A DNA stretch of 9,138 nt from CAYGVX01 sp964544285 (GCA_964544285.1 CAZJAQ010000055.1:1-9138), one strand, 5' to 3'. Counted from the first letter of the stretch, positions 1 to 6,513 are shown. Made by a program: numbers and translations. Notes: a model not told the origin generated them from the sequence alone.

Positions 1-62
1 TTATGATGGTTGCAGTTTCCACAGTATTTTCTTTCCGATTTAACTTGTTTCTTCATGCTCAT
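1..62 (-). CDS. N-terminus of small CxxC (zinc-ribbon-like) protein, cut by window edge
   Basis: Only the first 20 codons are inside the window. Reading down from 62, the ATG overlaps the TGA stop of the deoxyhypusine-synthase-like gene by four bases (ATGA), the usual sign of translational coupling in an operon. The peptide begins MSMKKQVKSE and is rich in Lys/Arg. It contains Tyr-Cys-Gly-Asn-Cys followed by Asn-His-His, so a CxxC knuckle lies at residues 14-17, as in the first half of a zinc ribbon or rubredoxin-like site. A second in-frame ATG two codons later is an alternative start. Function cannot be assigned; a metal-binding accessory protein is an inference. Confidence 0.5.
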   Translation of the reverse strand, partial: MSMKKQVKSERKYCGNCNHH

Positions 63-1048
63 CGCCTTCCTCTATTGAAGTCATCTCCTAGACGTTCGAG
101 AACAGAAGCCGCTATCAGAGGAAAAGCTATCAAGACATCGCTTACTACAGTAGTTTTGTCGGCTTTTGGCTTTATCTTGCCCCAACTCATCGCCTCCCTC
201 AAGGTGGAACCTGACAACCCACCTGTTTCTGGACGATCCATCGTGATGAGTATGGCGTAGTCTATGCCCTTTTTCGCTATGGCTGCTGTGTGTTGCACGG
301 TGTTCCGAGGGACCCCTCCCCCGAGCACTATCATGCCCAGACGAGAAGAATCGGCTGCTATTTTTATGATGTCTCCGGCCTCTTTAAACGCGTCTACCAT
401 GAGAACCTCGTTTGCCGGTTTGCGTGATGCATGAAGCCAGTGAATGAAACCAAATTCCGAGTCACGAATCGCTGGAACAAAAATAGGCACTTTAGATTCG
501 TAGGCTGCTCTTACGATTGAATTTGAATCCTTGAGGCGTTTACCGATCTCTGCCATCAACTCGTTGGAGGAGAAAACGTGTCCCTTGTTCTCTCTGGCTA
601 TTTCGTCGAACATTTCTGTTAGCTTCGCATCCTCCTCAACGAAATCGTCTTCAGATACAAAGATGTCGTAGATGCGGTAAGTATGATATTTATAGAGTAA
701 CGAATCATCAACGTTCCAGTGTCCCTTGTAATGGTGACCGCCCATAGCCTCGAGCAAGTCGTGAACCATGTTGGCACCCGTGGTTACCACTACGTCAACG
801 AATCTCTTGCGAATCAAGTCAGCTATGATTGACCGCAAGCCAGCGGGAACAACGGCGCCTGCAACCGAGAGGAAAATCGTGCATTCTTTGTCCCGAATCA
901 TGCGTTCATAAATGTCGCATGCGGTCGCTATTCGACCTGCCCCGAAGGAGCCTGACTTGTCGAATTCTTGGATTAACTGGTTAACGGTCATTTGAGTTTT
1001 CAGTTTCATGTGCACTACGGGGTCTCTTAACAGTGCTTCACGTTCCAC
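59..1048 (-). CDS. Deoxyhypusine synthase family protein (probably divergent, DHS-like)
   Basis: A 329-residue protein with the full length of the deoxyhypusine synthase fold (NAD-dependent aminobutyl transfer; the classical enzyme modifies a lysine of aIF5A with spermidine). Seen: the NAD-domain segment VDVVVTTGANMVHDL (residues 84-98), PAIRDSEFGF (192-201), the glycine loop GGGVPRN (243-249) and SWGK (288-291), whose Lys291 matches the lysine that forms the enzyme-imine intermediate. Glu285 and Trp289 are also kept. Positions equivalent to human Asp243, Lys287, His288, Asn292 and Asp316 are Phe201, Arg248, Asn249, His253 and Leu278, so the spermidine pocket is altered; a homospermidine-synthase-like or other aminobutyl/aminopropyl transfer role is possible. 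The start is GTG; an in-frame ATG at residue 14 is an alternative. It is coupled to the downstream CxxC gene by a 4-base overlap. Confidence 0.88.
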   Translation of the reverse strand: MEREALLRDPVVHMKLKTQMTVNQLIQEFDKSGSFGAGRIATACDIYERMIRDKECTIFLSVAGAVVPAGLRSIIADLIRKRFVDVVVTTGANMVHDLLEAMGGHHYKGHWNVDDSLLYKYHTYRIYDIFVSEDDFVEEDAKLTEMFDEIARENKGHVFSSNELMAEIGKRLKDSNSIVRAAYESKVPIFVPAIRDSEFGFIHWLHASRKPANEVLMVDAFKEAGDIIKIAADSSRLGMIVLGGGVPRNTVQHTAAIAKKGIDYAILITMDRPETGGLSGSTLREAMSWGKIKPKADKTTVVSDVLIAFPLIAASVLERLGDDFNRGRR

Positions 1049-1082
1049 TTCTATTTCACTTCTTGAAGTCTGAATGTTCTAG

Positions 1083-1095
1083 TTTCACTGTGAAA
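1083..1095. promoter_or_regulatory. Palindrome near the predicted start of transcription of the DHS-like gene
   Basis: TTTCAC-T-GTGAAA is a perfect inverted repeat with 6-base arms. It lies between the minus-strand TATA-like box (1102-1109) and the GTG start at 1048, close to where transcription would begin. A second imperfect palindrome, ACTTC-TT-GAAGT, lies at 1058-1069 in the leader. Both are where a repressor site would be expected; no regulator is identified. Confidence 0.35.
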
Positions 1096-1101
1096 AAGCT
1101 T

Positions 1102-1109
1102 TCTATAAA
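1102..1109 (-). promoter_or_regulatory. TATA-like box of the DHS-like gene
   Basis: On the minus strand the sequence reads TTTATAGA. It lies about 55 bases before the GTG start, which would put the transcription start near 1080 and give a leader of about 30 bases. The match to the archaeal TTTAWATA-type box is reasonable, but only its position supports it. Confidence 0.4.
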
Positions 1110-1176
1110 TCGAGATTGAAACGTTACTTGTTATCTTGTTATCAGAGATGAGCGCTTAGAAAAATAGGAGCAGATG

Positions 1177-1190
1177 AAAAATAAAAATCG
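1177..1190 (-). terminator. Oligo-T terminator after the TRAM gene
   Basis: On the minus strand the run CGATTTTTATTTTT begins 20 bases after the TRAM stop codon. T-runs of this type end transcription in archaea without needing a hairpin. It separates the TRAM gene from the DHS-like gene, which has its own TATA-like box further on. Confidence 0.4.
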
Positions 1191-1209
1191 GGGCTCTTGG
1201 TTTATCGCT

Positions 1210-1548
1210 TTATTCGGTTTCTTCTTCTGTGGCTTCTTCAGTGGCTTCTTCAGCCGTTTCTGTTTCAGCCTCTTCCTCCTCGGCGGGTTTCGCTTCTGCT
1301 TCTCCAACGACCTCTGCTTCAGCGAACCTTCTGCTTATCTTAGTTATGCGTATTCTCACGTGGTCACCGGGCTTCGTGTTTGGCACGAAGCATACGAGTC
1401 CTTTGATTCGAGCTATGCCTTCGCCTCGACGACTAGTCTCCAAGATTTCCACGTCGTATTCTTTTCCTACTTCAACTGGCTTAGGAGGGAAACGTTCTCT
1501 AGGACCGAAGTCTCTGCCGCCCCTTCTTCCGCGCCTTTCATACTGCAT
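1210..1548 (-). CDS. TRAM-domain RNA-binding protein with basic RGG-like head and acidic tail
   Basis: A 112-residue protein. Residues 1-20 are Arg/Gly-rich (RRGRRGGRDFG), residues about 23-82 form a TRAM domain (VGKEYDVEILETSRRGEGIARIKG, then LVCFVPNTKPGDHVRIRITKI split over 51-71), and residues 83-112 are almost only Glu, Ala and Thr. TRAM domains are small beta-barrels that bind RNA; archaeal stand-alone versions act as RNA chaperones in the few cases studied. The ATG at 1548 is chosen because GAGGTG sits 5 bases before it; an in-frame ATG at 1584 (12 residues longer) has no such site. It lies 51 bases downstream of the OB-fold gene on the same strand, so co-transcription is likely. The acidic tail, encoded partly by repeated GAGGAAGCCAC units, is an unusual extension. 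Confidence 0.85.
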   Translation of the reverse strand: MQYERRGRRGGRDFGPRERFPPKPVEVGKEYDVEILETSRRGEGIARIKGLVCFVPNTKPGDHVRIRITKISRRFAEAEVVGEAEAKPAEEEEAETETAEEATEEATEEETE

Positions 1549-1599
1549 TCTTTCACCTCTTTTTTGTTCAATTAAAGGGCTCATTCATGCGTAGGGAGT

Positions 1600-1890
1600 T
1601 TATGTCACAGTGAGCTTTCCGTATCTGCCGACGTTAAGCTGGATTTCTCCGCGGAACGATGTTACGTATCCGTTTTCGATTTTTACTGTGTTGTTTTCGT
1701 TGACTTGCTCTATCTGCTCGTTCCATAAGGTTAGTTTTATCTGTCCTGTGCCGTCGCTTATGATAGCGTTTGCCACTCGGTAGGTCTCGTCTTTGTACCT
1801 AGACATTACTTCTCGGGGTGTTGTTTTTTCGACAACTTTCGCTTCTACTTCGACCCGTTTCATTCCATTTCTTAGATCCTTTATCTTCAA
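1600..1890 (-). CDS. Single OB-fold, RPA/SSB-like nucleic-acid-binding protein
   Basis: A 96-residue protein that is essentially one OB fold: KIKDLRNGMKRVEVEAKVVE at the start, then RVANAIISDGTGQIKLTLWN (residues about 38-57) and VKIENGYVTSFRGEIQLNVG (about 69-88). The 'A.I.DGTG.I.L.LW' pattern is typical of archaeal RPA/SSB OB domains (COG1599 type). It has no zinc finger and no long C-terminal tail, so it is shorter than crenarchaeal SSB. The TTG start is chosen because GGAGGAG lies 4 bases before it, one of the strongest ribosome-binding sites in the window. It precedes the TRAM gene. A role in binding single-stranded DNA or RNA is inferred from family; the specific partner is unknown. Confidence 0.83.
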   Translation of the reverse strand: MKIKDLRNGMKRVEVEAKVVEKTTPREVMSRYKDETYRVANAIISDGTGQIKLTLWNEQIEQVNENNTVKIENGYVTSFRGEIQLNVGRYGKLTVT

Positions 1891-2214
1891 TTTTCTCCTC
1901 CCATTTCATTTGCATTTTTCCGCTAGGGCGAATTCTCTGTCAACTTTGAATGTGGTTGTTGCACGAAGATAATAATCCGTGTATCCTTGTTGCTTGCTTC
2001 GCGGTCGTTTTTCTCGCATTCTCGTTTTTCTGGAAGCCGTCTGGGCATCTGTGTTATTCGTCCCTTAACGCGGTGCTAGCCACCAAGACCGCAACCATGT
2101 AAAAAGCGACTGAAGCCTGTTACATGGTACTGTTCTGGTAAGCCAGTGGTGTTGAAGGAAGATAATGTTGAATATAAGTTTTTTTATCTGGTTTCGCATG
2201 GCGTTCCAGAGGGT
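1891..2214. other. Gene-free region with three successive hairpins
   Basis: No convincing reading frame, tRNA or rRNA is seen in these 324 bases between the ABC permease and the OB-fold gene. Three hairpins follow one another: GCGGT/ACCGC (2070-2074 with 2088-2092, inner GGTG/CACC), ACCATGTAA/TTACATGGT (2094-2102 with 2120-2128) and CTGG/CCAG (2135-2138 with 2143-2146). On the minus strand a TATA-like CTTATATT (2170-2177) lies about 25 bases before the first of these. The stretch could be a structured leader of the OB-fold/TRAM transcript, a small RNA, or the 3' end of the permease transcript. Confidence 0.35.
2094..2128. repeat. Perfect 9-base inverted repeat (hairpin)
   Basis: ACCATGTAA and TTACATGGT are exact reverse complements separated by 17 bases. 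It is the longest perfect hairpin I found in non-coding sequence in this window. It has no T-run directly after it on the plus strand, so a simple terminator is not obvious. Confidence 0.6.
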
Positions 2215-3497
2215 TCACTCATATCGTAACGCTTTCACCGGGTCTAGTTTTGCCGCTTTTCTTGCCGGGTATAATCCGAAGAGGATGCAGATGGCTATGG
2301 CGAAGATAATGGCGACTATCGTCCATTCTAGCGAGAAGACTGGGGAAAAACCCGTTTGTGCATCCTGCGTGTTGCCGAAGAAGGAACCGCCTGCCGTTTG
2401 CTGTTGCATGTAGCGCGCCAAGACGAAGCTTAGGAAGTACGAGAGACCGTAGGCGGTTGGGACTCCGATGAACCCGCCCATTAAGCCTATGAGGGCTGCT
2501 TCGCTGAGGAACATGGTGAGGATTGTGGTGTTTCTCGCGCCGATGGCTTTCATGATGCCTATTTCGCGGGTTCTTTCCATGACCGAGACGGTCATGATGT
2601 TCATTATTCCGATTCCCGCGACGACGAGGCTGATGGAAGCTATGGCTGTTAAGAAGAGCTGGATGAGGTTTAGGATTTGGTCCACTTGCTTGATGAAAGA
2701 CAGTGGCACCAGAACACTGACCTGGAAGGGGGGAAACAGCGCCTCTATGTCGTCTGCGACTTGTTCGCCGTGTTCTGGGTCAGCGACTTGGACGAAGACA
2801 AGTTGAGCTCCGTCGTCTACGTTGAAAATTTCTCTGGCTTTTTCGATCGAGAGGAAGACCCAGTAATCGTAGTTTCCCAAGCCAGAGGTGCCCCGTTTTT
2901 GAAGTGTTCCAGCTACTGTAAAGTTAATGTGTTTATCTTCATAGCCGAAAGGTTGTTTTGGAACATTGACTGTCATGGTTATGTTGTCGTTTGGCTGTGC
3001 AAAAGGTGTCTGTGTATCGTTGGGGTGATTAGGTTTGTAGCCTATTATTATCGTGTCATTCTGGTTTTGGCTGGGCAGACTGCCGTTCTCGAAGACGAGT
3101 CTGTCGGGGAAGATTTGCCAGAACTGGGTGAAGTTAACCCCCGTAGCCACTAGAGCGCTGGTTTTGTTTCCCGTCTCGATGTTGTACAGGGTTACGTTGC
3201 CGATTTGAAAGACAGGAGCGGCTGTCACAACATTGTCGATGTTCGAAACGTTGCCAACTTCGTTTTTAGTGAAGGGCTGTCTGAGACCGGCGAGGAAAGT
3301 GCCAGGAATCACGGTGAGAACGTCGAGCTCGAAGCCTTGTTCCATCCTTTGCTTCACAGCTATACGAAAACCTTCTCCGAGGCTGGCTAGAGCGATTATA
3401 GCTGTTATGCCGATAACAACACCAAGGGTGGTTAAGCCAGTGCGAAGCCTTCTCTGCTTAAGGTTTTGCCACGCTATCGCAAAAATCTGTCCAGTTC

Positions 3498-3501
<4 letters not shown>
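2215..3501 (-). CDS. MacB-type ABC transporter permease (MacB_PCD + FtsX domains)
   Basis: A 428-residue inner part of an exporter-type ABC system. The start has the typical 'AWQNLKQRRLRTGLTTLGVVIG' region (split at residues 10-31), with membrane segment 1 at about 22-42, then a large extracytoplasmic MacB_PCD domain (about 50-275), then three membrane helices (about 280-306, 331-361 and 393-413) forming the FtsX module. The 'MERTREIGIMKAIGA' coupling motif lies between helices 2 and 3, and the end 'PARKAAKLDPVKALRYE' is characteristic. The GTG start overlaps the stop of the ATPase gene by four bases (GTGA), so the two are coupled. Family members use ATP to drive export or mechanotransmission of lipids, peptides or drugs; the substrate here is unknown and no membrane-fusion protein is nearby. 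Confidence 0.93.
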
Positions 3502-4205
<704 letters not shown>

Positions 4206-4238
4206 TGCTACTGCAAAGCATAAACACTAAAACTGTCT

Positions 4239-4247
4239 CTTATTTAA
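4239..4247. promoter_or_regulatory. Shared TATA-like box in a divergent promoter
   Basis: TTATTTAAG on the plus strand reads CTTAAATAA on the minus strand, so the same A/T block could serve the ABC transporter (leftward, transcription start near 4217, close to the 4205 start) and the pyrophosphohydrolase gene (rightward, start near 4268). A ribosome-binding site GAGGAG at 4289-4294 supports the rightward gene; the leftward gene looks nearly leaderless. Confidence 0.4.
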
Positions 4248-4303
4248 GCGTTGAAGAGAACTTCGAATACTGCTAACTTAAATTTCGTGAGGAGATACCC
4301 GTT

Positions 4304-4633
4304 ATGGAGCTTAAGCAAATCTTCCAAATTCAGAGAAGCTTTGACAAACAGTTGGGATGGAACGCATATGAAAAGTGTGAAACTCCAGAGCAAGTCGTGG
4401 CTTTCATGGAGCACTTTAATCTCGTAGTGGTTGACGAGTTGGGAGAGATTTCTCGCGTCAGGAAAAAGTTTCTCAGAGATAAGCAACCCCTCGATGTCAC
4501 CACGTTGAAGAAGGAAATTGTGGACATTTTTATCTTCGTCATGCAAGCGTCGATGGCTTTGAAGATGGACCTCGAAGAGGAATACGTGCATAGAATGAAG
4601 CAGAACGAAAGAAGATTCATGACAGAAACGTAA
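4304..4633 (+). CDS. MazG/dUTPase-2-like NTP pyrophosphohydrolase
   Basis: A 109-residue all-alpha protein with the metal-binding layout of the all-alpha NTP pyrophosphatase superfamily (MazG, dimeric dUTPase). Seen: an N-terminal helix LKQIFQIQRSFDKQLGW, the first acidic pair Glu45/Glu48 in VVVDELGEISRVRKKF, the second pair Glu71/Asp74 in LKKEIVDIFIFVMQAS, and the C-terminal Tyr94...Lys99-x-Asn101-x-x-Arg103 that resembles the 'YxxKNxxNRxRQ' end of dimeric dUTPases. Family members hydrolyse dUTP or other nucleoside triphosphates to monophosphate and pyrophosphate, so a nucleotide-pool house-cleaning role is likely; substrate is uncertain. ATG at 4304 follows GAGGAG by 9 bases. The 3' end overlaps the convergent NosD-like gene by 17 bases. 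Confidence 0.75.
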   Translation: MELKQIFQIQRSFDKQLGWNAYEKCETPEQVVAFMEHFNLVVVDELGEISRVRKKFLRDKQPLDVTTLKKEIVDIFIFVMQASMALKMDLEEEYVHRMKQNERRFMTET

Positions 4634-5822
4634 GCAGACGCTTTCTTCTGGGAATCAGGGCGGCTAGCAGTGTTGCAATCATGAAGACTAGCAAAATAGC
4701 GGGCGATGGGTATTCTGGAACGATTGGATAGTTGTCTTGGTCTGGGTTGAATTCGTCGATGACGTAGGGGTGGTCCCATATGCCGTCGCTTCCAGTTTCG
4801 TTTTGGTATGGTCCGTTGTATTGGTCTACGTCTGTGTAGTCGTTCCAATAGTTTCCTCCATAAGGGTACCCATTATCCCAGAGGTTGGGGTATCCTGGTG
4901 AGACGCTTGCTTGAATGGTGTTGTCGGTGAAGTGGTTGTGGAAGATGACGTTGTTGCGGGAGGCTTCGAGGAGTATTCCTTCACTGTTGTTTGAGATGTT
5001 GTTGCTGACGAGTGTGTTGTTGTGAGAGGACCAGAGGTAGATTCCGCAGTCGTTGTTGTAGATTGTGTTATTCGTGATCGTGTTGTTGTTGACGTAGCTC
5101 AGGCGGACACCGTAGAGGTTGTTGAAGATGTTGTTATTTGCGATAAGATTATTGTTGCTTGAGGAGGCGATGCGCATACCGTCGCTATTGTTTGAAACGT
5201 TGTTGTGAGTAAGGGTGTTGTTGTTTGAGTAGGCTAGATGGATTTCGTAGTATTTGTTTGGTACGACGGCGGTGTTGTTTGAGAGGGAATTGTTCGTGAG
5301 GATGTTTTTGCTGGAATTGTTGAGGCGTATTCCGTTGAGGTCGTTAGAGTGAATTTCGTTGTCGGTAAGAACGTTGCCGTTGGAGGACCATAGGTAGATT
5401 CCCCAGAGGTTGCCTGTGAGATTATTAGATGCGAGGATGTTGTTGTTCGCTGTGTAGAGGTTGATTGCACCGTTGAAGTTCACTATTGTAACGTTCTTGA
5501 CAGTCACGTTGGTTCTGTTGCTCAAGTCTATTCCGTATCCTTCTCTCTTGCCCTGCATGGTGTAGCCTGCGCCGTCTAACACAACGTTGTCCTTCTCGAT
5601 CACGATGGTTTCGTTGATGTTCCCCGTGAATGTGTAAGTGACATTATCAAGGGTGGTTATGTTGGCTGTTGGCGGGTCGATGCTCCCGTCAGCCCGAATG
5701 TAGATGTTAGCGCCTGCTCCCACCCTGTACACATCAACCACTCTGTACACGTCCACCACTATGCTCAGTATACCGATGAGCAGAATGATGAAAATGAGGA
5801 ACAAGAAGAGGTTTCTACGCAC
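4617..5822 (-). CDS. NosD-like right-handed beta-helix surface protein with C-terminal membrane anchor
   Basis: A 401-residue protein built for the cell surface. Residues 4-23 form a strongly hydrophobic signal/anchor helix. Residues about 75-320 are repeated beta-helix rungs of the form 'N.I..N.....GI.L..S..N.L..N', as in NosD/PbH1 proteins. A typical archaeal NosD tail follows (GGNYWNDYTDVDQYNGP, GSDGIWDHPYVID, DNYPIV). The end VPEYPSPAILLVFMIATLLA then RRKR is a single membrane helix after a VPEYPS motif, like archaeal surface-protein C-terminal anchors. There are very many Asn-X-Ser/Thr sites, suggesting dense N-glycosylation. The start is GTG; a TTTAAAAA box (5856-5863) lies 34-41 bases before it, so the message is nearly leaderless. 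Function is unknown; such proteins often bind or cleave polysaccharides or are structural. Confidence 0.88.
   Translation of the reverse strand: MRRNLFLFLIFIILLIGILSIVVDVYRVVDVYRVGAGANIYIRADGSIDPPTANITTLDNVTYTFTGNINETIVIEKDNVVLDGAGYTMQGKREGYGIDLSNRTNVTVKNVTIVNFNGAINLYTANNNILASNNLTGNLWGIYLWSSNGNVLTDNEIHSNDLNGIRLNNSSKNILTNNSLSNNTAVVPNKYYEIHLAYSNNNTLTHNNVSNNSDGMRIASSSNNNLIANNNIFNNLYGVRLSYVNNNTITNNTIYNNDCGIYLWSSHNNTLVSNNISNNSEGILLEASRNNVIFHNHFTDNTIQASVSPGYPNLWDNGYPYGGNYWNDYTDVDQYNGPYQNETGSDGIWDHPYVIDEFNPDQDNYPIVPEYPSPAILLVFMIATLLAALIPRRKRLLTFLS
5725..5760. repeat. 18-base tandem duplication inside the NosD-like gene
   Basis: CTGTACACATCAACCACT is followed at once by CTGTACACGTCCACCACT (16 of 18 bases identical). 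It encodes the doubled peptide VDVYRV-VDVYRV directly after the signal helix, so it is an in-frame tandem duplication that lengthens the stalk between membrane and beta-helix by six residues. Confidence 0.8.
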
Positions 5823-5855
5823 TTTGCATCGCTGATTATTGTGTTTTCGCCCATG

Positions 5856-5863
5856 TTTTTAAA
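5856..5863 (-). promoter_or_regulatory. TATA-like box of the NosD-like gene
   Basis: The minus strand reads TTTAAAAA preceded by CAAGG, a good archaeal BRE/TATA arrangement. Transcription would begin near 5834, about a dozen bases before the GTG start, which fits the lack of a ribosome-binding site. Confidence 0.45.
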
Positions 5864-6011
5864 CCTTGACTGTTCATGGCTTCGAGGAGTGATGGGATAG
5901 AGGATTGTACTATATGTCAGCAGTATTATGTCATGCATCGTAATATAGGTTAAATCTTTTAAGCGATAAGAGAATAACAAGTAGTAGATTGTCTTAGTAG
6001 GTGAGTTTAGC

Positions 6012-6350
6012 ATGGGAGAAAAAGACGTGGAGAAGTTGGAGGAGCAGGTGACCCGGGTGCTTACGACGCGTGAGGTTTCGGCGGTTAAGGCGATGTTGGA
6101 GAAGGATCATGCTGTGGATTGTCTCTTCCTGTTGTTGTTGGGTAAGGGGAAGTGGAAGAAGGCTAAGGGGTACATGAATAAGCATGGGCTTACTCTGAGC
6201 GACGGTACTTATCGTGCTCGTATGATTGAGATTACTCAGTTGGGTTTTGCGAAGGCTACTCCGTTGGACCCTCTTAAGAAGCAGTACACCATCACGGCGA
6301 AGGGAGAGAAGCTGGCTCGGGCGTTGCTTGAGCTGCTCCAGAAAGTTTAG
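6012..6350 (+). CDS. Small winged-helix DNA-binding protein
   Basis: A 112-residue protein. The N-terminal 30 residues are a charged, probably helical segment (VEKLEEQVTRVLTTREVSAV). Residues about 33-96 look like a winged helix: a leucine-rich first helix (DCLFLLLLGKGKWKKAKGYM), a recognition-helix candidate LSDGTYRARMIEITQLGF (62-79) and a wing ending in KKQYTITAKGEK (89-100), then a short C-terminal helix. Such proteins are usually transcription regulators in archaea, here without an obvious ligand domain. The ATG follows AGGTGAG by six bases. It is divergent from the NosD-like gene and lies upstream of the methyltransferase on the same strand. Its targets are not known; nearby TACTATA repeats are candidates. 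Confidence 0.7.
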   Translation: MGEKDVEKLEEQVTRVLTTREVSAVKAMLEKDHAVDCLFLLLLGKGKWKKAKGYMNKHGLTLSDGTYRARMIEITQLGFAKATPLDPLKKQYTITAKGEKLARALLELLQKV

Positions 6351-6483
6351 AGCCTGAAGTATTGTGTTGAGTTGTTTCGGCGTGGCAGGTTGTTTTAGAG
6401 TAGGTTCTGAGCGTTAGATTGGAGTTTTGTTTCTTCGCGCCTAGACTAGACCGTCCTAATAGGCTCCATGAATGCTAGTAGCC

Positions 6484-6492
6484 ATAAATATA
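6484..6492 (+). promoter_or_regulatory. TATA-like box of the methyltransferase gene
   Basis: ATAAATATA fits an archaeal TATA box and would place the transcription start near 6512, leaving a leader long enough to hold the GAGGG ribosome-binding site (6559-6563) in front of the ATG at 6569. Confidence 0.45.
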
Positions 6493-6513
6493 GTAAGGAG
6501 CTGTACTATAGTA
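6489..6513. promoter_or_regulatory. Operator-like inverted repeats before the methyltransferase
   Basis: TATAGTA (6489-6495) and TACTATA (6504-6510) are exact reverse complements with an 8-base spacer. The second arm continues into a perfect 10-base palindrome TACTATAGTA (6504-6513), so three half-sites are packed into 25 bases. They overlap the end of the TATA-like box and the predicted transcription start, where a bound repressor would block transcription. One further TACTATA lies at 5908-5914, between the NosD-like and winged-helix genes. Confidence 0.5.

Noticed and set aside
59..1048. Loss of the catalytic lysine in the DHS homologue (Arg in GGGVPR)
   Set aside because: The lysine that forms the enzyme intermediate is the one in SWGK, which is present (Lys291). 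The Arg replaces the neighbouring, non-essential Lys287 equivalent.
1174..1594. Plus-strand reading frames of 121-133 codons opposite the TRAM gene
   Set aside because: They are low-complexity (Ser/Phe/Ala-rich) mirror images of the Arg- and Glu-rich TRAM gene and have no ribosome-binding site or family resemblance.
1891..2214. tRNA, RNase P RNA or SRP RNA in the hairpin region
   Set aside because: No cloverleaf, T-loop, CR-I or SRP tetraloop motif could be found; the stems are too short and spaced differently.
2677..3153. Plus-strand frame of 158 codons opposite the permease
   Set aside because: The minus-strand frame encodes a complete, well-recognised MacB permease; the opposite frame has no recognisable domain.
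4330..4848. Minus-strand frame of 172 codons across the pyrophosphohydrolase and the end of the NosD-like gene
   Set aside because: It crosses two well-supported genes on both strands and has an Arg/Ser-rich, unstructured composition.
4900..5500. Many GTTGTT-type short repeats suggesting a CRISPR or satellite array
   Set aside because: They are irregular and are explained by Asn-rich beta-helix rungs of the NosD-like protein on the minus strand.
6012..6350. Classical restriction C-protein (controller)
   Set aside because: The protein is longer and winged-helix-like, not the small five-helix HTH of C proteins, and it is separated from the methylase by about 220 bases; only a looser regulatory link is proposed.
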